The notes: generated by a model not told the origin, from the sequence alone. A DNA stretch of 64,000 nt from Flavobacterium sp. Root901 (GCF_001429765.1 NZ_LMJB01000005.1:957071-1021070); one strand, 5' to 3'; counted from the stretch's first letter, positions 20,101-28,584 are shown. Translations and numbers: made by a program.

Positions 20101-21842
20101 ATACCATAACCAATCTGGCTCCCGGAAATTATACTTTTACAATACATAACGTATCTGTTTGTCCATCTTTACCAACAATTAATTTGGAGATAAAAGCTCC
20201 GGTTACTAATATTTGGAATGGTACCAGCTGGTCAAAAGGAAGTCCGCCTATTGCTGCAGATGCAGTTCGGTTTTCAGGAAATTACTCAACAACAGGAGAT
20301 TTAAGCGGTTGTTCGTGTGTGGTTGATCCGGGAGCAAATGTTACCGTAAATTCAAATCATACATTAACAATTACAAATTCTGTGAGTAACAATGGCGGTT
20401 TGCTGACATTCGAAAACAATGCAAGTCTTCTGCAGATTAACGATGTTGTAAATACCGGAAATATTATCTACAAACGAAACACCACTCCGGTCAGAAGATA
20501 CGATTTTACCTATTGGTCTTCTCCAATTGTTCGTACGCCTCCTTTTACACTGCATGATTTATCACCAAATACACTGGCCGATAAATATTATGCTCACAGC
20601 GCTATTACTGGATGGATAATAAATTATAACGGAACTCAGGAAATGAAACCGGGTTATGGTTATATTGTAAGAGCGCCTCAAAACTTCGACATTAATTCTC
20701 CTGCTGTATACGGTTCATTTTTAGAAGGAGTTCCTAACAACGGAACCATTTCAGTTCCATTAATCGCGGCAGAAAAATCACATTTATTAGGAAATCCATA
20801 TCCGTCAGCGATATATGCGGATCAGTTTATTTTTGACAATGCTGTTAATTTATATGGTACACTATATTTTTGGACGCACAATTCATCGCCAACCAGTTCT
20901 GTTCCCGGTGATGCCCAATTCAATTATAACAGTGATGATTACGCCATTTATAATTTAACCGGAAGCACAAATGTTGGAAATCTGAGTGGACAAGGAGCAG
21001 GCACGCCCGGCAACCAAAGTGCGCCTTTAGGTTATATAGCAGCGGGTCAGGCATTTTTTGTAAAAGCAAGAAATGTTTCAAATGCAGTCTTTACCAATTC
21101 AATGAGAGTTCCGGGTAATAACAGTCAGTTCTTTAAAACAGCCGAAGCTAATAAAGCTGATACCGAAAAACACAGAGTCTGGCTTAATATGACAAATACA
21201 CAAGGAGCTTTTAAACAGTTACTGATTGGGTATGTAGAGGGGGCAACCAATACATGGGACAATAATTATGATGGTGTAACTATAAACGGTAATATTTACT
21301 TAGATTTTTACAGCATAAATGAAGGAAGAAAATTAACAGTTCAGGGTCGTGCATTACCTTTTACAGAATCAGATGTTGTCCCTTTAGGATATAAATCTGC
21401 TATTGACGGAGAATTTTCAATCGCAATTGATCGTGCTGATGGAGATTTACTTACTCATCCAATTTATTTAGAAGACAAATGGACGAATACAACACATAAT
21501 CTGCAAACAGGCAATTATACTTTTACTACTTCTACAGGAACGTTTTTAGATCGTTTTGTTTTGAAATATACTTCAACATCTTTAGGAGTTGATGATTTTG
21601 AAAACAAAGGAAATAACGTTTTAATTTCTGTAAAAAATAAAAACATAAAAGTATACTCTGAAAATGATTTTATAAAAGAAGTATCGATTTTTGATATCTC
21701 AGGAAAATTAATTTATAAAAACAATGAAATTCAAAATACAGAATTGCAGATTCCAAATCTTCAGTCGGGAAATCAGGTTTTGATTGTAAAAGTGACTTTG
21801 GAAAATGAAAAAATTACCACCAGAAAAATCACTTTTCATTAA
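17184..21842 (+). CDS. T9SS-secreted Gly-rich surface protein with three 95-aa repeats
   Basis: 1552 aa. The N-terminus has two hydrophobic stretches and an apparent signal-peptide end at SLWAQ, giving an unusually long leader like that of the minus-strand gene at the left edge. Residues ~73-260 are glycine-rich (AWGGGGAGGGAGGSG). Ig-like units follow at ~265-455. Residues 457-741 are three near-identical 95-aa units (PLPQGSLTANGPFCVTGAGQ). More Ig-like units precede the shared C-terminal module from ~1010 (IWNGTSWSKGSPP, GCSCVVDPG, RRYDFTYWSSPIV, LLGNPYPSAIYAD, HRVWLNMTNTQGAFKQ, ending TRKITFH). It is the fourth paralogue by C-terminus. Likely a cell-surface adhesin exported by T9SS; the ligand cannot be read from sequence. 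Confidence 0.85.
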   Translation: MKKKLPIFLILPPFFIRCFSLSNEFSKNFPSKKIRLSLLFSCICFSLWAQQTHTLTSNGTIVVPAGVTIMDVQAWGGGGAGGGAGGSGLVEGRSGGGGGGGAYARSNINVTASNTLNVVVAAQTAGTVNNGTAGGASTITGYESVIYAAGGGGGLANNAGGSPAGGAGGSTASSFGTTKTAGEAGGSGGNVLAALLLSSGKGGNGANPSGGAGGASVPSVVLGTAVGNNGSPPGGGGSGAMSSALAAAQPGGSGANGQVIVIYTCPVYSITGISAVNVCNSIGTTSTVTLTGSAASLPTGTYTVTYNRSSPSATGLTATMTVTTAGTGTFTAVGLNTIGTSNITVTNLTSGVCSSAISASNVTTVTIFAASVGGTVSGGTTICAGATSAALSLTGQTGTIQKWQYSVSPFSTWTDITNTTNTYTSGPLTQTTQFRAVVQNGVCTTANSAATTVTVNPLPQGSLTANGPFCVTGAGQLTFTATAGTGPYTVVYKENGGADRTATGVVSGTPFATFTTPVTTTTTYTLVSVTGANTCVRSSGFTANSATITVNPLPQGSLTANGPFCVTGAGQLTFTATAGTGPYTVVYKENGGADQTATGVVSGTPFATFTTPVTTTTTYTLVSVTGSNTCVRSSGFTGNSAAITVNPLPQGSLTANGPFCVTGAGQLTFTATAGTGPYTVVYKENGGADRTATGVVSGTPFATFTTPVTTTTTYTLVSVTGANTCVRSSGFTGGSASITINPTPAPTFTVQPAASVCVNTDVTYTTQAGQSNYVWNVPGVLNTDYIITSGGLSSASNSVTLQWLTIGSKTVTVGYSSIGCPSSVNAANTTTVTKTERGAVHGGTHICAGDPSPLLTLTDYTGTIVRWEFAEAIPYVWQPFANTSNTYQPGILTTSTSYRAVVKNGTCPEEFAIETRIDVEPKPSTPIFAVITQPTCVTPTGSVQLSGLLASPNWTITQNGTVSQTYNSSGTTYTITNLAPGNYTFTIHNVSVCPSLPTINLEIKAPVTNIWNGTSWSKGSPPIAADAVRFSGNYSTTGDLSGCSCVVDPGANVTVNSNHTLTITNSVSNNGGLLTFENNASLLQINDVVNTGNIIYKRNTTPVRRYDFTYWSSPIVRTPPFTLHDLSPNTLADKYYAHSAITGWIINYNGTQEMKPGYGYIVRAPQNFDINSPAVYGSFLEGVPNNGTISVPLIAAEKSHLLGNPYPSAIYADQFIFDNAVNLYGTLYFWTHNSSPTSSVPGDAQFNYNSDDYAIYNLTGSTNVGNLSGQGAGTPGNQSAPLGYIAAGQAFFVKARNVSNAVFTNSMRVPGNNSQFFKTAEANKADTEKHRVWLNMTNTQGAFKQLLIGYVEGATNTWDNNYDGVTINGNIYLDFYSINEGRKLTVQGRALPFTESDVVPLGYKSAIDGEFSIAIDRADGDLLTHPIYLEDKWTNTTHNLQTGNYTFTTSTGTFLDRFVLKYTSTSLGVDDFENKGNNVLISVKNKNIKVYSENDFIKEVSIFDISGKLIYKNNEIQNTELQIPNLQSGNQVLIVKVTLENEKITTRKITFH
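18552..19406 (+). repeat. Three tandem 285-bp coding repeats
   Basis: Units start at 18552, 18837 and 19122 (residues 457, 552 and 647). The string GGGAAGTTTAACAGCGAATG recurs exactly 285 bases apart at 18563, 18848 and 19133. Differences between units are mostly synonymous, so expansion is recent and copy number may vary between strains. Confidence 0.95.
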
Positions 21843-21861
21843 ATAATAATGAATTATAATT

Positions 21862-21899
21862 AAAAAACCGACTGCAATTTATAATGCAGTCGGTTTTTA
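21862..21899. terminator. Bidirectional terminator
   Basis: Perfect stem AAAACCGACTGCA / TGCAGTCGGTTTT with A run before and T run after, between convergent genes ending at 21842 (+) and 21905 (-). Confidence 0.9.
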
Positions 21900-21904
21900 A
21901 TTTT

Positions 21905-22771
21905 TTAAGCACTCTTTCGTAAATTTTGATTTGTGTTCTGAATTGCTTTTTCGTTTTTATAATCAATCCATTTTTGACCTTTAAATTTCCGCATCATAAT
22001 ATCAAAATGACGCATGATTAAAATGTTATACGCTGCTTTTGATAAGTTACTTATGCTTTTAGGGAAAGAACGGAGACTCATTGAAAATCCCGGAGTAAGA
22101 TATTTCATGTAATGCCAGTATCCTTCAGGCATATACAACATTTCTCCATGTTTTAGATTCGTAATATATCCTTCTGCATTTTTGAGCGCGGGAAATTTTT
22201 CATAATCCGGATTATCAAAATCAATATCTTCCCTTGAAATCAACGCATGCGGAACCTTATACATATATTTGGATTGGTCTGGAGCAAAAAGCATACACTG
22301 TTTTTCTCCATGAAAATGAAAATGCAGAATATTAGAGTAATCAATATCATAATGCATAAATACTCTTGCTTTTTCGCCTCCAAAGAACAGCATAGGCAGC
22401 TGCTTGACTAATTTTAATCCTATATCCGGCCATAAAAAGTCATTTTTAAGCCTTGGCACTTCTTTCATTAAATTATAAAGAAAGATGCGGTAATTGGTTG
22501 GTTTTGATTCCAAAAGATTAATATACTCGCTCATCTTCATTGTCATATGAGCTTCATTAAAGCCTTCTTCGTGGTTTACGGGACGATCGTCATATAATGG
22601 AACGGTAATATTGCCTGCAATATCATTTATATAAGATAATTTCCATTTATGATAAGCCGGCCAGTCTTCGGTTAGTTCTTCAACAACAACCGGGATTTGT
22701 TTTTTTACATATTGGGAAATAAAATCCTCTTTGGAAATTTTTTTAACCCTTTCTATTTCTTTTAATTTCAT
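21905..22771 (-). CDS. Cupin-like (JmjC-type) Fe(II)/2-oxoglutarate-dependent protein
   Basis: 288 aa, cytosolic. The sequence follows the Cupin_8/JmjC-like family: an N-terminal KKQIPVVVEELTEDWPAYHK segment, then the metal-binding HxD at H140/D142 (FMHYDIDYSNILHFHFHG) and a distal His at H220 (GEMLYMPEGYWHYMKYL), the usual 2-His-1-carboxylate set. Members hydroxylate protein side chains or other small substrates using oxygen and 2-oxoglutarate. The substrate here is unknown. The gene starts 81 bases after bioB ends, and a terminator lies between them, so linkage to biotin synthesis is not supported by transcription signals. Confidence 0.8.
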   Translation of the reverse strand: MKLKEIERVKKISKEDFISQYVKKQIPVVVEELTEDWPAYHKWKLSYINDIAGNITVPLYDDRPVNHEEGFNEAHMTMKMSEYINLLESKPTNYRIFLYNLMKEVPRLKNDFLWPDIGLKLVKQLPMLFFGGEKARVFMHYDIDYSNILHFHFHGEKQCMLFAPDQSKYMYKVPHALISREDIDFDNPDYEKFPALKNAEGYITNLKHGEMLYMPEGYWHYMKYLTPGFSMSLRSFPKSISNLSKAAYNILIMRHFDIMMRKFKGQKWIDYKNEKAIQNTNQNLRKSA

Positions 22772-22781
22772 TTTTATAAAT

Positions 22782-22818
22782 AAAAAAATTGCTTATAACT
22801 CTGTGTCATAAGCAATTT
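22782..22818 (-). terminator. Rho-independent terminator of bioB
   Basis: On the minus strand, stem AAATTGCTTAT / ATAAGCAATTT with an ~10-base loop, followed by a T run. It lies just upstream of the cupin-like gene start. Confidence 0.85.
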
Positions 22819-22852
22819 AAAAATATTTATCGAGATTTATTAACTCTTTTAC

Positions 22853-23941
22853 TTAAATTTTTGATTTGATCGAAGCTTCAACGTTTCTTTCAATAGTATG
22901 TCCGGGTCTTGACCATTTTGGTTTTTCTCCTAATGAATTGAATTGAGAATCAGCAGCTTCGACCGTTTTTGGCTGCGAAACTTTTGTAAAAGCCTTTTGC
23001 GGAATCAATCCCAGCATTTCAAACATTTTCATGTCTTCATTAACATCCGGATTTGGGGTAGTAAGCAGTTTATCGCCGGCAAAAATAGAGTTTGCTCCTG
23101 CAAAAAAGCACATTGCCTGACCTTCGCGTGTCATATTGGTTCTTCCTGCAGATAAGCGCACTTGTGTTTCAGGCATAACAATTCTGGTAGTGGCAACCAT
23201 ACGAATCATTTCCCAAATTTCAACTGGTTTTTCTTCTTCCATCGGAGTTCCTTCTACAGCAACCAAAGCGTTGATAGGAACGGATTCCGGCTGAGGGTTT
23301 AAAGTTGAAAGTGCAACAAGCATTCCGGCTCTGTCTTCGATACTTTCCCCCATTCCAATAATTCCGCCGCTGCAAACCGTCACATTTGTTTTACGAACAT
23401 TTTCAATAGTCTGTAAACGGTCTTCAAAACCACGGGTTGAAATTACATCTTTATAATATTCTTCAGAAGTATCTAAATTGTGATTGTAAGCATATAAACC
23501 TGCTTCTGCCAGACGCTGTGCCTGATTTTCTGTAAGCATTCCCAAAGTGCAGCAAACTTCCATATCCAGTTTATTGATCGTGCGGACCATTTCTAAAACC
23601 TGATCAAATTCTTCACCATCTTTTACATTTCTCCAGGCCGCTCCCATACAAACACGTGAAGAACCGCTGGATTTTGCTCTCAATGCCTGAGCTTTAACCT
23701 GGCTTACAGTCATAAGGTCATTTCCTTCAACTCCTGTATTGTACCTTGCAGCCTGAGGGCAATAACCACAATCTTCAGGACATCCGCCTGTTTTTATGGA
23801 TAATAGGGTAGAAACCTGCACAACATTTGGGTCGTGTTTTTGCCTGTGGATCGTTGCCGCTTCGTAAAGAAGATCCATCATAGGTTTATTGTATATTGCA
23901 ATTATTTCGTCTTTTGTCCAATTGTGTTTTGTTATGCTCAT
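22853..23941 (-). CDS. bioB: Biotin synthase
   Basis: 362 aa radical-SAM enzyme that inserts sulfur into dethiobiotin in the last step of biotin synthesis. The radical-SAM cluster motif is present at C54-x3-C58-x2-C61 (GGCPEDCGYCPQ), followed by family motifs CMGAAWRN, CCTLGMLT, YNHNLDTSEEYY and RLSAGRTNM, whose conserved Arg and the upstream Cys residues ligate the second cluster. Length and start (ATG at 23941) are normal. No other bio genes lie nearby, so bioB is a stand-alone unit here, closed by its own terminator. Confidence 0.97.
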   Translation of the reverse strand: MSITKHNWTKDEIIAIYNKPMMDLLYEAATIHRQKHDPNVVQVSTLLSIKTGGCPEDCGYCPQAARYNTGVEGNDLMTVSQVKAQALRAKSSGSSRVCMGAAWRNVKDGEEFDQVLEMVRTINKLDMEVCCTLGMLTENQAQRLAEAGLYAYNHNLDTSEEYYKDVISTRGFEDRLQTIENVRKTNVTVCSGGIIGMGESIEDRAGMLVALSTLNPQPESVPINALVAVEGTPMEEEKPVEIWEMIRMVATTRIVMPETQVRLSAGRTNMTREGQAMCFFAGANSIFAGDKLLTTPNPDVNEDMKMFEMLGLIPQKAFTKVSQPKTVEAADSQFNSLGEKPKWSRPGHTIERNVEASIKSKI

Positions 23942-23987
23942 GGATACAATTTTTTTTGAAGTTTAAAAGTAATTAAATTGTAGTAAC

Positions 23988-24005
23988 CAACAACATGCAT
24001 TGTTG
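23988..24005. promoter_or_regulatory. Inverted repeat upstream of bioB
   Basis: CAACAA-CATGCA-TTGTTG, 6-bp arms with 6-base spacer, about 47 bases upstream of the bioB start. A candidate operator (biotin repressor or other), judged by position and symmetry only. Confidence 0.3.
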
Positions 24006-24030
24006 TAATTGAATATTTAACAGTTGTTTT

Positions 24031-24087
24031 AAAAAAAGAACCACTCAAAAATCATATAAATGTGTGTTTTTATGATTTTTGAGTGGT
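24031..24087 (-). terminator. Strong terminator of the small membrane protein gene
   Basis: Perfect 17-bp stem (ACCACTCAAAAATCATA at 24040-24056 with its complement at 24071-24087), 14-base loop. On the minus strand it is followed by TTCTTTTTTT. Lies 28 bases past the stop at 24115. Confidence 0.9.
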
Positions 24088-24114
24088 CAAATAATTGTTT
24101 TTATTCTGAATAAT

Positions 24115-24552
24115 TTAATCAGCCGCATATTTATTGTTCCAATATAACATTGTCATTAAAGTAACGATTACAGACGAAGCAAGTCCTTCAAAAAGTAAGC
24201 AGATACAATAAGTTGGTACAGACGGATTTCCTCCAAACATAAAAGTCTGCGATAACGTTTCGACATAAGCGTCGCCGCCTCTTGCATAACTGTAAACTAA
24301 AAGGCCAAAAACACTTAGTGCTACACCAACTACAGAAGTTGTCATTGCCGAAACCGCATTGGATACAAAACTGGTTTCTCCTTCCTGAAGGTTCATCTGC
24401 ATGGTTTTATTTACACCGTAAAATATAAAAAATACGTTAAGTGTACGCAGGTAAAACAAATCTGCTAAACCTAATACATTCATCAATAAAAAATAAAGGC
24501 CGATTCCTAGGAATATTAAAAACCCGTTTGTTATTTCTTTAGGTAATTTCAT
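24115..24552 (-). CDS. Small four-helix membrane protein of unknown function
   Basis: 145 aa from the ATG at 24552 (MKLPKEITNGFLIFLG). An in-frame ATG exists at 24615, but a -7 promoter box at 24613-24620 overlaps it, so the downstream start is preferred. Four hydrophobic segments are visible: FLIFLGIGLYFLLMNVLGLA, LRTLNVFFIFYGV, AMTTSVVGVALSVFGLLVYS and YCICLLFEGLASSVIVTLMT. The product is therefore an inner-membrane protein. I recognise no family, and no catalytic motif is seen. It lies 114 bases downstream of ribF with its own promoter and terminator, so it is probably expressed alone. Confidence 0.75.
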   Translation of the reverse strand: MKLPKEITNGFLIFLGIGLYFLLMNVLGLADLFYLRTLNVFFIFYGVNKTMQMNLQEGETSFVSNAVSAMTTSVVGVALSVFGLLVYSYARGGDAYVETLSQTFMFGGNPSVPTYCICLLFEGLASSVIVTLMTMLYWNNKYAAD

Positions 24553-24612
24553 AGTGGTTATTTTTAAAGAAGTTAATAGTATATGTTTGATAAACAGTGT
24601 TCTATGTTCTAT

Positions 24613-24620
24613 CAAATTTA
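24613..24620 (-). promoter_or_regulatory. -7 box TAAATTTG for the membrane protein gene
   Basis: Perfect TAnnTTTG on the minus strand, 60 bases upstream of the ATG at 24552. No clear -33 TTG. It rules against the more distal start at 24615. Confidence 0.55.
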
Positions 24621-24665
24621 CTAAAAAAATAACTACGATGTTCTGAAAAGAGCTAAAACTATTCT

Positions 24666-25604
24666 TTAATGTGATTGAAGTTTGCTGACAAAATCCAAAG
24701 CATTTTGTTTGTCCTGATTTAACTGGGCTTTCAGTAAATCTACAGAACCAAATTTTTGCTCTTCCCTAAGATATTGAAGTAATGAAACCTCCATTTTCTT
24801 TCCGTAAATATCAGCATCAAAGTCAAAAAGATTTACTTCGATAGTTTGTTTTTGTCCATTTACAGTTGGGTTAAACCCGATATTCATCATCCCGAAAACT
24901 TCCAGATCATCAATAAAAGTTTTTACAACATAAACACCATTTTTTGGAATTAATTTGTAATCTTCTTCTATTTGAATGTTGGCTGTAGGAAAACCAATTG
25001 TTCTTCCTAATTGTTTTCCTTTTACAATTTCGCCGCTCAGGAAATAATCATAGCCTAAAAATTCATTGGCCAGTTCCATATTTCCTTCTGTTAAAGCTTT
25101 TCTGATTTTGGTAGAACTAACCGAAACATCTTGTATTTCTTCTGCAGAAATTTGTTCCACTTCAAAACCATATTCAATACCAAAAGCAATCAGATGATCT
25201 ATATTAGCCGTTCTGTTTCTTCCAAAACGATGATCGTGACCAATAATTATTTTTTGGATATGGAACTGTTCTACTAGAATAGTGCGCACAAATTCCTCGG
25301 CAGTTAATCTCGAGAAACTTTCATTAAACGGATGAATAACTAAATTTTCAATTCCGCTTGCTTCTAAAAGTTTTGTTTTTTCAGAAATAGTATTGAGAAG
25401 TTTGATTTCTGATTTTTCCTGTAAAACCATTCTCGGATGCGGAAAAAATGTAAGAACTAAGCTTTCATATTTGCCATTTTCCGTGTTTTGAGTAATTCTT
25501 TCCAGAATTTTTTTATGACCAATATGTACGCCATCAAAAGTACCAAGAGTCAAAATTGTTTTCTTGGTCGAATGGAAATCGTTTATAGAATGAAAGAGCT
25601 TCAA
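24666..25604 (-). CDS. ribF: Bifunctional riboflavin kinase/FAD synthetase
   Basis: 312 aa, the normal RibF length. The N-terminal adenylyltransferase domain carries TLGTFDGVHIGHKKIL (residues ~19-34) and IIGHDHRFGRNR; the C-terminal riboflavin kinase domain carries GRTIGFPTANI and NGVYVVKT. It makes FMN from riboflavin and FAD from FMN in the cytosol. The start is TTG at 25604: the frame upstream has a TAA three codons before it and no ATG, and the protein aligns with the family from its first residues (MKLFHSINDFHSTKK). A -7 box sits 22 bases upstream. The gene is single; other riboflavin genes are not in the window. Confidence 0.95.
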   Translation of the reverse strand: MKLFHSINDFHSTKKTILTLGTFDGVHIGHKKILERITQNTENGKYESLVLTFFPHPRMVLQEKSEIKLLNTISEKTKLLEASGIENLVIHPFNESFSRLTAEEFVRTILVEQFHIQKIIIGHDHRFGRNRTANIDHLIAFGIEYGFEVEQISAEEIQDVSVSSTKIRKALTEGNMELANEFLGYDYFLSGEIVKGKQLGRTIGFPTANIQIEEDYKLIPKNGVYVVKTFIDDLEVFGMMNIGFNPTVNGQKQTIEVNLFDFDADIYGKKMEVSLLQYLREEQKFGSVDLLKAQLNQDKQNALDFVSKLQSH

Positions 25605-25625
25605 AACAAATTATTTAAGATGCTG

Positions 25626-25633
25626 CAAATTTA
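25626..25633 (-). promoter_or_regulatory. -7 box TAAATTTG for ribF
   Basis: Perfect TAnnTTTG on the minus strand 22 bases before the TTG start, implying a leader of only ~15 nt. Confidence 0.6.
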
Positions 25634-25771
25634 TACTATCTATTTTAAATTTTGTATGAAGTGTAATTGATTTTTTAGGAATATTATGCTTCATTTGTCG
25701 AAAAATAAACGAATTCGTCGAGTAAAAAACGTTAAATGTCGTTTACATGTAAGAATTTGATTTAATTCGCC

Positions 25772-25779
25772 TAAATTTG
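25772..25779 (+). promoter_or_regulatory. -7 box TAAATTTG for the metalloprotease gene
   Basis: Perfect TAnnTTTG 23 bases before the ATG at 25803. The nearest TTG (25757-25759) is only 12 bases upstream, closer than the usual 17-23. Confidence 0.5.
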
Positions 25780-25802
25780 ATTCTGTAAAAATATCATGCA
25801 GC

Positions 25803-28469
25803 ATGAAGAAACAACTACTTTATTTTCTGATTATCTTTTCATTTGTAAAAATTCATGCCCAAAGCGATGACTTATGGCAAAAAGTTAATTCTGTTTCAGG
25901 TCTCAGTAAAAAATCAGCAGTATCTGATTCAGAAAAACTATATTATAAATTAAATGCGGGATCCTTAACGGCAAAACTTTCTCAAACAACAGAAAAATCG
26001 GCATTAAGTACTGTCGAAATTACTATACCAAATACAGAAGGGGTTTTAGAAAGATATCAGGTTTGGGAATCATCCAATTTTGATCCGGAACTGCAGGCTA
26101 AATATCCCGAAATCAGAGCTTATGAAGGAAGCGGTTTAGACGATAAATCGGCAAAAATACATTTTAGCCTTTCTCCAAGGGGAATTCAGACTATGGTTTT
26201 CAGAGCCGGTAAATCCACTGAATTTATCGAAGAAAACCCTGAAAATAAATCAGAATACATTTTGTTTTCTTCAAAAGATGCAGCTTCAAAACTAAAATTA
26301 GAATGTAAAACTTTAGATGAAGTTTTAGATAATAAGATGTCCAAAACAGCCAAAACAGCTTCCAATAACAAAGTTTTTAAAACCTTGCGTTTAGCTTTGT
26401 CCTGTACAGGAGAATATACATCTTATTTTGGCGGAACAAAAGCCGGGGCATTAGCAGGAATGAATGCTACGCTGACAAGAGTAAATGGGGTTTTTAATAA
26501 AGATTTAGCCATAAAACTGGTTTTAATTGCCAATAATGATGCTGTAATTTACACGAATGCTTCAACAGATCCTTATTCTAATGCTGCAGAAGGCGCAGAT
26601 GGGGCCTGGAATCAGGAAGTACAGACTGCCTTGACAAATACAATTGGAAATAATAATTATGATATCGGTCACTTGTTTGGCGCTTCCGGCGGTGGTGGAA
26701 ATGCAGGTTGTATTGGCTGTATTTGTACAAATCCAACAACTGGAGATCCTTTAGCAAAAGGAAGCGGATATACTTCTCCATCTGACGGAAGACCGGAAGG
26801 TGATACTTTTGATATTGATTTTGTAATTCATGAATTTGGACATCAATTAGGTGCAAACCATACTTTTTCTTATGATTCAGGAGAAAGAACTTCAGTAAAT
26901 GTTGAGCCGGGAAGTGGTTCTACCATAATGGGCTATGCAGGGGTGACTAGCGATTATGATATCCAAAATAATTCTGATGATTATTTTGCTTATGCCAGTA
27001 TTTTGCAGATTCAGAATACACTTGCAGGAAAAACGTGCCCGGTTAGTGTAAACTTAACCAATAATCCGCCAGTAATAAATGCCGGTATTGATTATACAAT
27101 TCCGTTTAGTACACCATTTGTTTTAAAAGGAAGCGGCTCAGATCCGGAAGGTGACGTTATTACTTATAACTGGGAAGAATATGACAATGCAACTACAACA
27201 GCCGGGGGTAATAGTGTTGCATATCCTACAAAACCAGACGGGCCTTTGTTCCGATCTGTAGTTCCAAACAGCTCGCCAATTCGTTATATGCCAGATTTTA
27301 ATTCTGTTCTTCAAAATAAACTTACCACAACCTGGGAGTCTGTTTCTTCTGTTGCAAGAAATTTAAATTTTACCTTAACAGGAAGAGATAATGCTGCATT
27401 AGGCACTGCGCAAACCAACACAGATGCTATGGCAGTTAATGTTGTTACGACAGCCGGACCATTTACGGTTTCATCTCACAATAGTAATGATGTAAGCTGG
27501 CAGCAGGGAACAGCCCAAACAGTCAGCTGGAATGTAAATAATACCAATGCTCTGCAGGGTTCATCAACAGTAAATATTAAATTGTCTACAGATGGAGGCT
27601 TGACATTTCCAACAACTTTAGCAGCAAATACTGCAAATGATGGTTCAGAAGTGATCACACTTCCAACAAGTATACAATCTTCAACAAACTGCAGGATTTT
27701 GATTGAGCCGACAGCCAATATATATTATGCCTTAAATGGTAAATCATTTGCGATAGGATATACATCAGCAACAACTTGTAATTCGTATAGCTTTGGAAAC
27801 GCATTTAGTATTCCTTATTCTACAAGTTATACTTCAAAAACGGTTAGCGTTCCATCTTCTGCAGGAAATATTTCAGATGTAAATGTTGCCGTAAATGTTA
27901 CGCATACAAGATTATCCGATTTAGAAATTCAAATCGTAAATCCTCAGGGAACAATCGTACGTTTATTTACCAAATCCTGCGGTGGTACAAGTTCTACTTT
28001 GGCATTACAATTTGATGATTCCGGAAGTGCTTTGGATTGTAGTAAAACTACAGAACAAATCGTTATTCCGGCAGAAGATTTAATTGCTTTTAATGGTCAA
28101 AATCCAGGGGGAACATGGACTTTTAGAGTTCGCGATGCTGTTTCAGGAATGTTTGGAACCATAAATTCAGCTTCTGTAAACATTTGTACGCAGACCTTCA
28201 CTTTAGGGACAGATGACTTTGAGAATATCGATTTTGCATTGTATCCTAACCCAAATAAAGGCAGTTTTACAATTCAGTTTGCAAGTGAATCAAATGCTGT
28301 CAAGGTTTTTGTTCATGATATTTTAGGGAAAAGTGTTTATGCCCAGACTTTTGAAGCTTCGGGAGATTTTAGCCAAACTATTCAGCTGCCAAATGTTTCG
28401 GCAGGGATTTATTTAGTAACCGTTGTAGACGGAAACAGAAGAACGGTGAAGAAAATAATAGTTAACTAG
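25803..28469 (+). CDS. T9SS-secreted zinc metalloprotease with P-domain
   Basis: 888 aa. Signal peptide MKKQLLYFLIIFSFVKIHAQ. Residues ~20-190 are a propeptide. The catalytic domain (~195-415) has the metzincin zinc site H343-E-F-G-H347-Q-L-G-A-N-H353 and a Met-turn STIMGYAG, as in reprolysin-like M12B proteases. A Fn3/Ig-like stretch follows, then a proprotein-convertase-type P-domain (~670-795: DLEIQIVNPQGTIVRLF, NPGGTWTFRVRDA). The last ~75 residues are a classic type A T9SS sorting domain (YPNPNKGSFTIQF, GIYLVTVVDG, TVKKIIVN). The product is a secreted or surface-bound endopeptidase, probably nutritional or for processing surface proteins. It is a single gene with its own promoter. Confidence 0.93.
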   Translation: MKKQLLYFLIIFSFVKIHAQSDDLWQKVNSVSGLSKKSAVSDSEKLYYKLNAGSLTAKLSQTTEKSALSTVEITIPNTEGVLERYQVWESSNFDPELQAKYPEIRAYEGSGLDDKSAKIHFSLSPRGIQTMVFRAGKSTEFIEENPENKSEYILFSSKDAASKLKLECKTLDEVLDNKMSKTAKTASNNKVFKTLRLALSCTGEYTSYFGGTKAGALAGMNATLTRVNGVFNKDLAIKLVLIANNDAVIYTNASTDPYSNAAEGADGAWNQEVQTALTNTIGNNNYDIGHLFGASGGGGNAGCIGCICTNPTTGDPLAKGSGYTSPSDGRPEGDTFDIDFVIHEFGHQLGANHTFSYDSGERTSVNVEPGSGSTIMGYAGVTSDYDIQNNSDDYFAYASILQIQNTLAGKTCPVSVNLTNNPPVINAGIDYTIPFSTPFVLKGSGSDPEGDVITYNWEEYDNATTTAGGNSVAYPTKPDGPLFRSVVPNSSPIRYMPDFNSVLQNKLTTTWESVSSVARNLNFTLTGRDNAALGTAQTNTDAMAVNVVTTAGPFTVSSHNSNDVSWQQGTAQTVSWNVNNTNALQGSSTVNIKLSTDGGLTFPTTLAANTANDGSEVITLPTSIQSSTNCRILIEPTANIYYALNGKSFAIGYTSATTCNSYSFGNAFSIPYSTSYTSKTVSVPSSAGNISDVNVAVNVTHTRLSDLEIQIVNPQGTIVRLFTKSCGGTSSTLALQFDDSGSALDCSKTTEQIVIPAEDLIAFNGQNPGGTWTFRVRDAVSGMFGTINSASVNICTQTFTLGTDDFENIDFALYPNPNKGSFTIQFASESNAVKVFVHDILGKSVYAQTFEASGDFSQTIQLPNVSAGIYLVTVVDGNRRTVKKIIVN

Positions 28470-28476
28470 CGTTTAC

Positions 28477-28577
28477 AAATTCCAATATTTAAATTCCAAA
28501 TTCAAAACATCAATTGTAATTTGGAATTTTTTTATTGAAATCTGAGATTGGAATTTGGAATTTAAATATTGGAATTT
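28477..28577. repeat. Perfect 27-bp inverted repeat between convergent genes
   Basis: Arms at 28477-28503 and 28551-28577 are exact reverse complements (each contains AATTCCAATATTTAAATTCC or its complement), separated by 47 bases that hold a second AATTTGGAATT-type piece. It lies between convergent stops at 28469 and 28585 and is followed by T runs on both strands, so it probably works as a bidirectional terminator. Confidence 0.85.
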
Positions 28578-28584
28578 TTCTTTT

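Noticed and set aside
22772..23941. Biotin operon linking bioB and the cupin-like gene
   Set aside because: A strong terminator lies between them and the cupin-like protein has no known biotin role.
24553..24615. Extended start of the small membrane protein
   Set aside because: The first ATG overlaps a perfect -7 promoter box on the same strand.
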